From assembly GCA_024684815.1 (NCBI GenBank), contig JAIKWL010000081.1, forward strand, positions 1 through 63,145: a DNA stretch of 63,145 nt. The letters run 5' to 3'. Below the pieces are notes generated by a model. That model did not search any database, was not told the origin of the DNA, and was given only the letters and a program-made list of their open reading frames with translations. Below are positions 8,352 through 16,661 of the stretch, one piece after another. Numbering within the stretch: the stretch's first letter is position 1; every line of letters starts with the position of its first letter. This stretch comes from Saccharofermentans sp. (lineage in GTDB: Bacteria > Bacillota > Clostridia > Saccharofermentanales > Saccharofermentanaceae). The position numbers and the translations under genes were made by a program.

Positions 8352-9806
8352 ATGAATACTACAAGAAAAATAATAGGTTCTATGTTAACCGCCGCTTTGG
8401 TCATTGCATCCATATCAACCGGAGTATCTGCAGGCAAATATGTTGTTGACGATGCTTCCTTAAAAGATGTAAAGATCAATGATTCGGCATTTCCCGATAA
8501 AACGTTCAGGGATTATATCAGCAGCACTTTTGATACAAATAAAGACGGCACATTGTCTGTAAGCGAGTACTCCTATATCAGGGAGATGGATGTATCCGGC
8601 AAGGGTATATCCAACCTCAAGGGTATCGAGTATTTTCAGGATCTGTTCACGTTAAAGTGCAATAATAATTCACTTAAATCTCTGGATCTATCCAAAAACT
8701 ATAATCTGCAGTATCTTGACTGCTCGAAAAACTCTATCTCCACTTTGGAGATCGGCACGATGCCTCTTATCAAGAGAGCTTATGACAGAGGATCTAAATC
8801 TGAAAAGAACGGTGTGGTTACTTATACCGCTTACTACGGACCTAAGGATGCATCAGATTACGGCAATATGTATCTTATCTGCGACAGCTCCACAAACGTA
8901 ACTATCGATACTGATGTCGGCTGGCTCAGAGGTGCAAAAGGCTGGTGGTTCAGAACTGCAGACGGTTCGAGCATTAAGAACTGCGGTAAGCAGATCGGCG
9001 GAGAATGGTATTACTTCGACAGTGAAGGCTATCTCGTTCAGGAGAAATGGGTCAAATCCGGCGGAAGATGGTTCTATTTTGAGAGTGACTCGATGATCGT
9101 AACCGGCTGGATGAACAGAGGCGGGAAGTATTATTACTTCAGCGGCAAGGACTGGAAAGAGTCCGGCACACAGACTGATTCCGGAATGCAGATTGGACTT
9201 CAGCGGGTATATTCCAACGGATGGAAATGGTTCTTTTTTGACAATGACGGTGCAATGCACAAGGGCTGGCAAGATGTAAACGGCAAATGGTATTACTTTG
9301 GCAGCAACGGTGTTATCCAGACCGGCTGGTGTAAGATCAAAGGCGAATGGTATTATCTGTTGCCTGCTGATGCCGGCAAGGAAGTTGAACCTTCAAAGAA
9401 CGGTTATATGCTGACCGGATGGCAGAAGATTAATAATAACTGGTATTACTTTAAGAGCAGCGGTGCCATGGCCACAGGCTGGCAGAGCATCGGCGGCAAG
9501 TGGTACTATTTCAATCCTAAGGGAGGTGCCATGATAACAGGCTGGCGTCTTGTTGACGGTGACTGGTATTACTTTAATGACAGCGGCGCAATGATGACCG
9601 GATGGTTCCAGTTAAGCGGAAAGTGGTATCATGCAAACAGCAGCGGCGCAATGAATACAGAATGGGTCAAGTTAAACGGCAAGATCTATTACTTCGATCC
9701 TGATACATGTGTCATGAATTCCGGACATGAGTACTTCATTCTCGGTGGTTTCTTTACCTTCGATAATGACGGCGTATGCACCAATCCACCGGAGTATCTG
9801 CTGTAA
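8352..9806 (+). CDS. Secreted EF-hand/LRR protein with C-terminal cell-wall-binding repeats
   Basis: About 484 residues, starting at an ATG that follows GAAGGGAG. The signal peptide ends near GVSAG. Residues 45-80 hold a complete EF-hand loop (DTNKDGTLSVSE, residues 61-72) in the FPDKTFRDYI context seen in gut Firmicutes surface proteins. A short leucine-rich segment follows (about 85-130, for example LKSLDLSKNYNLQYLDCSKN). From about residue 190 there are around a dozen cell-wall-binding repeats. It ends with the tail GVCTNPPEYLL, nearly repeated at the end of the next protein. A wall-attached, calcium-stabilised interaction protein is an inference. Confidence 0.87.
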   Translation: MNTTRKIIGSMLTAALVIASISTGVSAGKYVVDDASLKDVKINDSAFPDKTFRDYISSTFDTNKDGTLSVSEYSYIREMDVSGKGISNLKGIEYFQDLFTLKCNNNSLKSLDLSKNYNLQYLDCSKNSISTLEIGTMPLIKRAYDRGSKSEKNGVVTYTAYYGPKDASDYGNMYLICDSSTNVTIDTDVGWLRGAKGWWFRTADGSSIKNCGKQIGGEWYYFDSEGYLVQEKWVKSGGRWFYFESDSMIVTGWMNRGGKYYYFSGKDWKESGTQTDSGMQIGLQRVYSNGWKWFFFDNDGAMHKGWQDVNGKWYYFGSNGVIQTGWCKIKGEWYYLLPADAGKEVEPSKNGYMLTGWQKINNNWYYFKSSGAMATGWQSIGGKWYYFNPKGGAMITGWRLVDGDWYYFNDSGAMMTGWFQLSGKWYHANSSGAMNTEWVKLNGKIYYFDPDTCVMNSGHEYFILGGFFTFDNDGVCTNPPEYLL

Positions 9807-9827
9807 CCGTAATAACAGAATAACTGC

Positions 9828-9875
9828 AGAGCTGTTTCATAAGGTGATACTGCCTGTGGGACAGCTCTTGTTTTT
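9828..9875 (+). terminator. Rho-independent terminator after the EF-hand/LRR gene
   Basis: AGAGCTGT (9828-9835) pairs perfectly with ACAGCTCT (9861-9868) across a 25-base loop and is followed by TGTTTTT. It separates this gene from the LRR pair downstream, suggesting the surface genes are not one single transcript. Confidence 0.65.
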
Positions 9876-9923
9876 CCTGTTCGTAGTATTACCTTCAAAA
9901 CATTGGATAAAGGAGCATGTTTG

Positions 9924-12182
9924 ATGCATAAGGGTTTGAGACTTTCCTTTTTTGTTTTTTTCGTTGTATTTTTGTTTTCGGCTTTTTCATTAAATGTGTT
10001 TGCCGATTCAAAAAAGAGCGGTTCCTGTTTTTATTATGACTGGACACTTGACGGTGATGTGCTGAAACTTAAGTGCAATTATCATACGATAGATTTCAGA
10101 TATGTCTTTGAGGAAGATGAAACAGCCGTTTTTGATTCCGTCATTCTGGATTTCTCAGATTGCGAGAATGCTTATTCCAGAATTTACGTTTACGGCAATG
10201 AGTGCGGTGTTGAAAATCTTACGTTTAAAGGCTTTAACACAGGAGATTTTGATGATATCTATCTTGTGGATTTTCCTGAACTTGACGGTGAGAATATAAG
10301 CTTCCCGCAGGGACTTAAACTGGATGAATTCGAGATTTGTAATGTCGGTATAACTTCTCTCGGATTTCTGGATAGTCTTGATATTAAGAGTCTGTATCTT
10401 GAGAGTTGTGATGAATGGTCAGATATGACGATTCCTTCTTCTGTTAAGGAACTCGGTATCAGGGCTTGTCTTAAACTTGAAACTTTTACGGTTCCGGAGA
10501 CACTCGACAGTCTTTATCTTTATGAGATGCCTGATTTCAATGACCTTAAGTGTGTTACTGAACTTGAGGTGCTTGTTTGGAACGACTGTCCGCTCGAGAC
10601 TGTCACTGTGCCTGACATCCCATATTTCTCAACCAGGAGTGACGCGGTGAAAAAGGCTGTAATACCTAATGGAAGAACAGTAATAAACAAGGAAATGTTC
10701 TCGTACTGTAAGAACCTTTCTGATGTGTCTATTCCTGACAGTGTCACAGAGATCTGTTCGGACGCTTTCTCGGGATGTACAAGTCTTAAACATCTGGATA
10801 TTCCCGAATCCGTAACGGCAATCCGTCGTGATGCCTTTATGTGTGCAGGTCTTGAAGCTGTTACCATTCCGTCAGGTGTAAAAGAGATCGAATCTTCGGC
10901 TTTCTGGGGGTGCAAAGAGCTTGAGACCGTAAACTTAAATGATGGGCTTGAGACAATAGGGTTCTATGCCTTCAGTGACTGTAAGAAACTGAAGAATGTC
11001 AATATTCCGAGTACTGTTACAAATATAGAGACGTGTGCATTCGCCGGTACAGCGATCGAATCTGTCATGATTCCTAACGGCATAACGGTTATAAGCGGAT
11101 ATTGTTTTTCCGGCTGTAAGAATCTGAAATCAGTTTATATGCCTGACTCGATTGAGATTATTTACAGCGGTGCTTTTGAAAACACTGCTTTAGGATCTGT
11201 TACGATCCCTTCAGGAGTATCAGTTATAAACAGCGATACATTTGAAAACTGTAAGGATCTGAAGAGCGTAACAATCCCTTCAAGTGTCACCTCTATTGCT
11301 GCTAATGCATTTAAGGGATGTGATTCTATTGAAGACGTATATTACTACGGTTCTTTCAGCGAATGGTTAGAGATCGATACATATCCTGTCGTCATAATGG
11401 ATCCTAATTACGAGATAGTAGCCAGTTATACAGTCGAGAATATATTTGAGATATTTCCTGATGCGGATTTTCACTATAATCTGACTGATCAGGGCGGATG
11501 GCTCAAGAAAGAAGGCAACTGGTATTACGTTGATTCCGGTCTGAATCCTGTTAAGGGTTGGGTGAAGAGCAAAGGCTACTGGTATTATCTCGATCCTGAT
11601 ACCGGGAAAATGAAGACGGACTGGCAGCTTATAGGCGGAAAATGGTATTTTTTTGCAAAGCCTACAGGAGAGATGGCTATATCCTGGAAGAAGTTTGGCA
11701 GCATCTGGTATTACTTCAAACCTTCGGGCGAGATGGCAACCGGTTGGAATAGGATCGGCGGTAAGTGGTATTTATTTGATGATTCAGGATATATGATCAC
11801 CGGATGGAAGATGATCGACGGGAATTGGTATTACTTGCACACTACAGGTGAAATGGTCACCGGTTGGCAGCGGATAGGCGGAAAGTGGTATAACTTTAAT
11901 GCATCCGGCGCTATGATGACCGGCTGGGTGTTATTCGGCGGGAAATGGTATTTCCTTGATATTACGGGTGCCATGACGACCGGATGGCAGAAAGTAAAAG
12001 GTGAGTGGTACTATATGAATAGTTCAGGCGCTATGGTAACCGGATGGTGTATGATAAATGGTGCTTGGTATTACCTCGATGAAAACGGTAAGATGAAGAC
12101 CGGATGGTTTCAGTATAGCGGCAAGTGGTATCAGGCAGAGCGCAACGGTGTATGTAATGATCCGCCTGAGTATTTGCATTAA
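9924..12182 (+). CDS. Secreted BspA-type LRR protein with cell-wall-binding repeats (copy 1)
   Basis: About 752 residues from an ATG eight bases after AAAGGAG; a longer in-frame start at 9903 lies upstream of that site. The signal peptide ends near NVFA. Residues about 220-470 contain BspA-type leucine-rich repeats (LRR_5; pattern SVTEIxxxAFxGCxSLKxLDIP), known in other surface proteins to mediate binding to host or matrix ligands. From about residue 530 there are 11 cell-wall-binding repeats, and the protein ends GVCNDPPEYLH. It is a tandem paralogue of the next gene. It carries an extra LRR-proximal insert (around SCDEWSDMTIPSS) and one extra wall-binding repeat (around GWVKSKGYW) relative to it. 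Confidence 0.9.
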   Translation: MHKGLRLSFFVFFVVFLFSAFSLNVFADSKKSGSCFYYDWTLDGDVLKLKCNYHTIDFRYVFEEDETAVFDSVILDFSDCENAYSRIYVYGNECGVENLTFKGFNTGDFDDIYLVDFPELDGENISFPQGLKLDEFEICNVGITSLGFLDSLDIKSLYLESCDEWSDMTIPSSVKELGIRACLKLETFTVPETLDSLYLYEMPDFNDLKCVTELEVLVWNDCPLETVTVPDIPYFSTRSDAVKKAVIPNGRTVINKEMFSYCKNLSDVSIPDSVTEICSDAFSGCTSLKHLDIPESVTAIRRDAFMCAGLEAVTIPSGVKEIESSAFWGCKELETVNLNDGLETIGFYAFSDCKKLKNVNIPSTVTNIETCAFAGTAIESVMIPNGITVISGYCFSGCKNLKSVYMPDSIEIIYSGAFENTALGSVTIPSGVSVINSDTFENCKDLKSVTIPSSVTSIAANAFKGCDSIEDVYYYGSFSEWLEIDTYPVVIMDPNYEIVASYTVENIFEIFPDADFHYNLTDQGGWLKKEGNWYYVDSGLNPVKGWVKSKGYWYYLDPDTGKMKTDWQLIGGKWYFFAKPTGEMAISWKKFGSIWYYFKPSGEMATGWNRIGGKWYLFDDSGYMITGWKMIDGNWYYLHTTGEMVTGWQRIGGKWYNFNASGAMMTGWVLFGGKWYFLDITGAMTTGWQKVKGEWYYMNSSGAMVTGWCMINGAWYYLDENGKMKTGWFQYSGKWYQAERNGVCNDPPEYLH
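11592..11678 (+). repeat. 87-bp block shared with the downstream paralogue (copy A)
   Basis: This stretch matches 13714-13800 at 84 of 87 positions by direct comparison, much more than the surrounding parts of the two paralogous genes. It encodes two wall-binding repeat units, around DPDTGKMKTDWQ and FFAKPTG. Confidence 0.85.
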
Positions 12183-12201
12183 GAATAAAGGAGATTAACA
12201 G

Positions 12202-14337
12202 ATGCGTAATATTTTTAGATTAGCATGTTCAGTGTTTTTTACGGTGATTTTATTATCGGCTGTTTCAGTAAATGCGCTGGCTGATTCCGGACTGAGCGGT
12301 TCCTGTTCTGACTACGACTGGACGCTTAAAGACGGTGTGCTGAATATTAAGTGCAAGTATCATGATATCATGTATCATGATATTGAGCTCAAGTATGTAA
12401 TTGAGAGTTTTGAAAGTGCCGAGATCGATTCCGTCATTCTGGATTTCTCTGATTATGAGATTGATCCTGACCATTCTTCTTACCTTAATGTATACGGCTA
12501 TATGTGCGGTGCTGAAAGCCTTACCTTTAAAGGTGTTGCCACAGGTTTTTTTGATGATATCTATCTTGCGGATTTTCCTGAACTTGACGGTGATAATATA
12601 AGCTTCCCTCAGGGGCTTAAACTCGACAGCTTCACACTTAGCAAGGTTGGGACAACTTCTCTCGGATTTCTCGACAAACTTTATATCAAAAGTCTGACCC
12701 TAAAAAATTGTCCTAAACTTGAAAGTCTTACGGTGCCTGAGACACTCGAGAAGCTCGTTTGGGATGATTGTCCGCTCGAGTCGATCACCGTACCTGACAT
12801 CCCTTATTTCTCCACCAGGAGCGACGCGTTGAAAAAGGCAGTAATACAGGATGGAAGAACAGTGATAAACAAGGATATGTTCGCATACTGCAAGAACCTT
12901 TCTGAGGTAACTATACCTGACAGTGTAACTGAGATTGGTGAGTACGCTTTCACTGGTTGCACGAGTCTTAAAGAGATTGATATTCCTGAGTCTGTAACGA
13001 CTATCTGCGATAGTGCGTTCTATAATACAGGTTTAAAAGAGATTACCATCCCGGCAAGTGTAAAAGAAATCGGAGGTTTTGCCTTTGGTTATTGCAAGAA
13101 CCTTGAGACTTTACACCTGAATGAAGGTCTCGAGAATATTAGATGGTATGCATTCGCCCATTGCGAGAATTTGAAAAGTGTCAATATTCCCGGCACCGTC
13201 AAGAAACTGGAGGTTTATGCGTTTTACGGAACAGGAATCGAATCTGTTATCATTTCTGAAGGTGTAACTGAGATCGGTGGATGCTGTTTTTATCTTTGTG
13301 AGAATTTGAGATCGGTCCAATTGCCTGATTCAATTACGAAAATAGGTATGATAGCTTTTTGTCATACGGGTTTGGAATCGGTATTGATTCCTTCGGGAGT
13401 GAAGGTTATCAAAGACAGAACTTTTGCTGAATGTGAAAATCTTAAGACAGTTACGCTCCATTCAGGTGTTACCCAAATAGCTGCTACCGCATTTATAGGG
13501 AGTGAGTCAATTGAAGATGTATATTTTACCGGTTCTTTCAGCCAGTGGTTAAAGATATATGCATTTCCTGTTGATGTACAGGAAGATGATAATTCTGAGA
13601 TAGTTCACTATTCTGTAAATAGTATTTTCGAGTTATTTCCTTATGCTAATATTCACTTTAATTCGACAACTGAACGCGGTTGGCTCAAAGAGAATGGCAA
13701 GTGGTATTATTTTGATCCTGATACCGGGAAAATGAAGACGGACTGGCAGTTTATAGACGGAAAATGGTATTTTTTTGCAAAGCCTACAGGACAGATGGCT
13801 GTATCCTGGACGAGGTTCGGCAACGACTGGTATTATTTCAAGCCTTCGGGCGAGATGGTAACCGGATGGCATCTTTCAGGCAGCAAATGGTATTGCTTTG
13901 ACGATTCCGGAGTTATGTTGAAGGGCTGGCATCTTTCAGGCGGCAAGTGGTATTACTTTAATGATTCGGGAGTTATGCAGACCGGCTGGCAGCAGATTGG
14001 CGGGACGTGGTATTACTTTGAGTCTTCCGGAGCCATGGTAACCGGTTGGAAGTTATTATCCGGAAAATGGTACCGTTTTAATTCTGTCGGAGTCATGCAG
14101 ACAGGCTGGGTTTGTATTGAAGGTGTTTGGTATTACTTAAATGATTCCGGTGCTATGCAAACGGGATGGCTGTCCTTAGGCGGCACCTGGTATTATTTAA
14201 AACCTTCGGGCGAGATGACGACCGGATGGTATCTTTCCGGCAGCAAATGGTATTATTTTTACAATTCAGGCGCTATGGCTCATGATACGACTGTTGACGG
14301 TTATAAACTCGATTTTAACGGTGTTTGGATACCTTAA
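12202..14337 (+). CDS. Secreted BspA-type LRR protein with cell-wall-binding repeats (copy 2)
   Basis: 711 residues from an ATG eight bases after AAAGGAG, only 19 bases after copy 1. The signal peptide ends near NALA. BspA-type leucine-rich repeats run from about residue 200 to 440, and ten cell-wall-binding repeats from about 490. N-terminal and central regions are closely related to copy 1, including shared stretches such as FPELDG and DIPYFSTRSDA, so a tandem duplication is clear. The C-terminal tail differs: it ends GYKLDFNGVWIP instead of the PPEYL tail. The stop lies six bases from the stop of the convergent gene, with no terminator between. Confidence 0.9.
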   Translation: MRNIFRLACSVFFTVILLSAVSVNALADSGLSGSCSDYDWTLKDGVLNIKCKYHDIMYHDIELKYVIESFESAEIDSVILDFSDYEIDPDHSSYLNVYGYMCGAESLTFKGVATGFFDDIYLADFPELDGDNISFPQGLKLDSFTLSKVGTTSLGFLDKLYIKSLTLKNCPKLESLTVPETLEKLVWDDCPLESITVPDIPYFSTRSDALKKAVIQDGRTVINKDMFAYCKNLSEVTIPDSVTEIGEYAFTGCTSLKEIDIPESVTTICDSAFYNTGLKEITIPASVKEIGGFAFGYCKNLETLHLNEGLENIRWYAFAHCENLKSVNIPGTVKKLEVYAFYGTGIESVIISEGVTEIGGCCFYLCENLRSVQLPDSITKIGMIAFCHTGLESVLIPSGVKVIKDRTFAECENLKTVTLHSGVTQIAATAFIGSESIEDVYFTGSFSQWLKIYAFPVDVQEDDNSEIVHYSVNSIFELFPYANIHFNSTTERGWLKENGKWYYFDPDTGKMKTDWQFIDGKWYFFAKPTGQMAVSWTRFGNDWYYFKPSGEMVTGWHLSGSKWYCFDDSGVMLKGWHLSGGKWYYFNDSGVMQTGWQQIGGTWYYFESSGAMVTGWKLLSGKWYRFNSVGVMQTGWVCIEGVWYYLNDSGAMQTGWLSLGGTWYYLKPSGEMTTGWYLSGSKWYYFYNSGAMAHDTTVDGYKLDFNGVWIP
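13714..13800 (+). repeat. 87-bp block shared with the upstream paralogue (copy B)
   Basis: Partner of 11592-11678, with three mismatches over 87 bases. It points to recent duplication or gene conversion within the repeat-encoding parts of the tandem genes. Confidence 0.85.
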
Positions 14338-14343
14338 TATCTA

Positions 14344-15156
14344 TCAGAGAGGTTCAAAATACGGTTTTCTATCTTTGAAATAGACAGATTCTTTAAATCC
14401 TAATGATATTAGGTATTCGACGGCATCATCGAAACAGACTGCAAGAGAGCCTTTGAAATGTGAATCTGACCCCAATGTGATGAGTTTTCCGCCCATCTGT
14501 CTGTATCGGTTAAGGATCGCAGGGTCGGGAAGATCTCTGGTAAAGCCGCCTGCACGGTGCTTATATATGGACTTGGTATTTATCTCCAAAGCTTTTTCCT
14601 TTGTAATGAGAGCTTCGAAGAAACGGTCAAACACGTCAGGACATTCATCGTATGTAACAAAGTCCGATTTATTGTCCGTATACCTGTTTATATAGTCATA
14701 GTGGGCTGCGACATCATAGTTATCGCATCTCTCGCACATCTCTGCCATCATTTCCATATATTCCCTGTGAAGGTCTTTTGCGGGGAGTTTATAGCATTCG
14801 CGGTCAACGTAGAAGTCTTTGCCCCTGAACAGGTGAACGCTCAGCAAGACTACGTCAAAAGGGATAAGGGATGCTGTTTTATCGATATCTTCAGCGACAT
14901 GGGACTGATATCCGAACTCTACACCTTTAAGAAGTTCAAGTTCACCGGCTTTTTCCTGCCATTTTACGAATTCTCTGTCGTATTCATTAAGATCGAACAT
15001 CCAGTTGAGTCCGTCTTCCGGGAAATCGATCTCATAATGTTCGGTGATCCCTATTCTGGTAAAACCTTTTGCCTTAGCTTCATTTATCAGCTCGTCGATA
15101 GTCTGTTCCGCGTCAACGGAGAAGTGTTTTGTGTGATTGTGTCCGTCTGTAACCAT
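14344..15156 (-). CDS. PHP-family histidinol-phosphatase
   Basis: 270-residue member of the PHP metal-dependent phosphoesterase family, HisK type, predicted to hydrolyse histidinol phosphate in histidine synthesis. Metal ligands are visible in DGHNHTKHF at the N-terminus, GITEHYEID, the glutamate in GVEFGY, LLSVHLF and the C-terminal GSDSHFKG. The length fits HisK. No other histidine genes are nearby, so a different phosphoester substrate is possible. It is transcribed divergently from the M18 aminopeptidase and converges on the last surface-protein gene. Confidence 0.85.
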   Translation of the reverse strand: MVTDGHNHTKHFSVDAEQTIDELINEAKAKGFTRIGITEHYEIDFPEDGLNWMFDLNEYDREFVKWQEKAGELELLKGVEFGYQSHVAEDIDKTASLIPFDVVLLSVHLFRGKDFYVDRECYKLPAKDLHREYMEMMAEMCERCDNYDVAAHYDYINRYTDNKSDFVTYDECPDVFDRFFEALITKEKALEINTKSIYKHRAGGFTRDLPDPAILNRYRQMGGKLITLGSDSHFKGSLAVCFDDAVEYLISLGFKESVYFKDRKPYFEPL

Positions 15157-15224
15157 AATTTTCTTTCTAATAAAATATTTATTTTCTTTATGGTATCATA
15201 AGTCCATTAGAAAGAGGTGATAAT

Positions 15225-16661
15225 ATGCCTAAAAAGAAAGAAACAAAGAAAATCAAGACAAGCGAGCTTTTCGCTGAATTCCCGAACCTTTACGAAACCG
15301 CATCAGAAGATGATATGACTGCAGCTTTCGGATTTGCCGAAGAATATAAGGCATTCCTTGACAATTCCAAGACCGAAAGAGAGTTTGCAGCTAATGCCAT
15401 AGCCGCTGCCGAGGACCTCGGTTATAAGGATATCAGTACATTTGATACCTTAAAGGCCGGTGACAAGGTGTATCAGAGCATCAAGGGCAAGGGCTTTGCG
15501 GCTGCCGTTATCGGTAAGAAGGGGCCTGCTGAAGGATTTAACATATTAGGAGCCCATATTGATTCCCCGAGACTCGATCTTAAGCCGAATCCCATCTATG
15601 AGGATAATGATACAGTCTATTTCAAGACGCATTACTATGGCGGTATCAAGAAATATCAGTGGACAACGATACCTTTGGCTGTTCACGGTGTTGTATTTAC
15701 TAATGACTGCAAAGCCCATCAGATCGTTGTAGGTGAGAAGGAGTCAGATCCCGTATTCTATATTACCGACCTTCTTCCTCATCTTGATAATGCCCAGATG
15801 GCCAAGAAAGCATCAGAGTTTATCCCTGCTGAAGACCTGAATGTCATCATCGGCGGGATTCCCTGCACAGACGATAAGAAAGCCACAGATATTTTTAAGG
15901 CCGGAGTGCTGAAGATTCTTTTCGAGCAGTACGGTATAAAGGAAAAGGATTTCGTTTCAGCCGAGGTTGAGATCGTTCCGGCCACACATGCAAGAGATGT
16001 CGGCTTTGACCGTGCTTATATTGCAGCATACGGCCACGATGACAAGGTGTGCGCTTATCCGGCTCTGAGAGCTCTTCTTGCACAGGAGAAGCCTAAGAAG
16101 ACTTGTATCTGCCTGCTTACCGACAAGGAAGAGATCGGCTCTTATTCCAATTCCGGTGCCACTTCCAATCTTTATGAGAATTTCCTCATGGAAGTGTTTG
16201 CTAAATCAGAGGGTGGTATCGACAGTTTTAACAATCTGAAGTTCCGCAAGGCACTTGCTGCTACAAAGATGCTCTCAACTGATGTTACGACCGCGTACGA
16301 TCCCAAGTATTCATCTGTTTTTGAAAAGAATAATACAGCTTTCATGTCGCATGGCCTTAAGATTGAGAAGTATACGGGTGCAAGAGGCAAATCAGGGTGC
16401 TCAGAGGCAACTGGTGATTTCATCGCCGAGATCACGGATATCTTTGAGAAGAATTCCATCCCGTGGCAGACCGGAGAACTCGGAAAGATCGATGCCGGCG
16501 GCGGCGGAACCATCGCTGCTATCATGGCAAAGCTCGGTATGGATGTAGTGGACATGGGTGTTCCTGTTTGGTCAATGCATGCTCCGGTCGAAGTTATTTC
16601 TAAGATCGACCTTTATTATCTCTATCTGGGATATAAGGCATTCATCGAGAACATCGGCTAA
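15225..16661 (+). CDS. M18-family aminopeptidase
   Basis: 478-residue metallo-aminopeptidase of family M18, which contains aspartyl aminopeptidase and bacterial ApeB/LAP4-like enzymes. It is predicted to be cytosolic, with two zinc ions at the active site. Ligand-bearing motifs are GAHIDSPRLDLK, LLTDKEEIGSYSNSGA and VWSMHAPVEVISK. A lysine-rich N-terminus precedes the conserved region. The ATG follows AAAGAGGTGA. Its stop codon overlaps the start of the cardiolipin synthase by one base (TAATG), so the two are co-transcribed. The role is peptide turnover; specificity for acidic residues is possible but not shown. Confidence 0.93.
   Translation: MPKKKETKKIKTSELFAEFPNLYETASEDDMTAAFGFAEEYKAFLDNSKTEREFAANAIAAAEDLGYKDISTFDTLKAGDKVYQSIKGKGFAAAVIGKKGPAEGFNILGAHIDSPRLDLKPNPIYEDNDTVYFKTHYYGGIKKYQWTTIPLAVHGVVFTNDCKAHQIVVGEKESDPVFYITDLLPHLDNAQMAKKASEFIPAEDLNVIIGGIPCTDDKKATDIFKAGVLKILFEQYGIKEKDFVSAEVEIVPATHARDVGFDRAYIAAYGHDDKVCAYPALRALLAQEKPKKTCICLLTDKEEIGSYSNSGATSNLYENFLMEVFAKSEGGIDSFNNLKFRKALAATKMLSTDVTTAYDPKYSSVFEKNNTAFMSHGLKIEKYTGARGKSGCSEATGDFIAEITDIFEKNSIPWQTGELGKIDAGGGGTIAAIMAKLGMDVVDMGVPVWSMHAPVEVISKIDLYYLYLGYKAFIENIG

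Noticed and set aside
14557-15201. 214-codon plus-strand frame opposite the PHP phosphatase
   Set aside because: The minus-strand frame has the full set of PHP metal motifs. The plus-strand frame is a hydrophobic shadow without a ribosome binding site.
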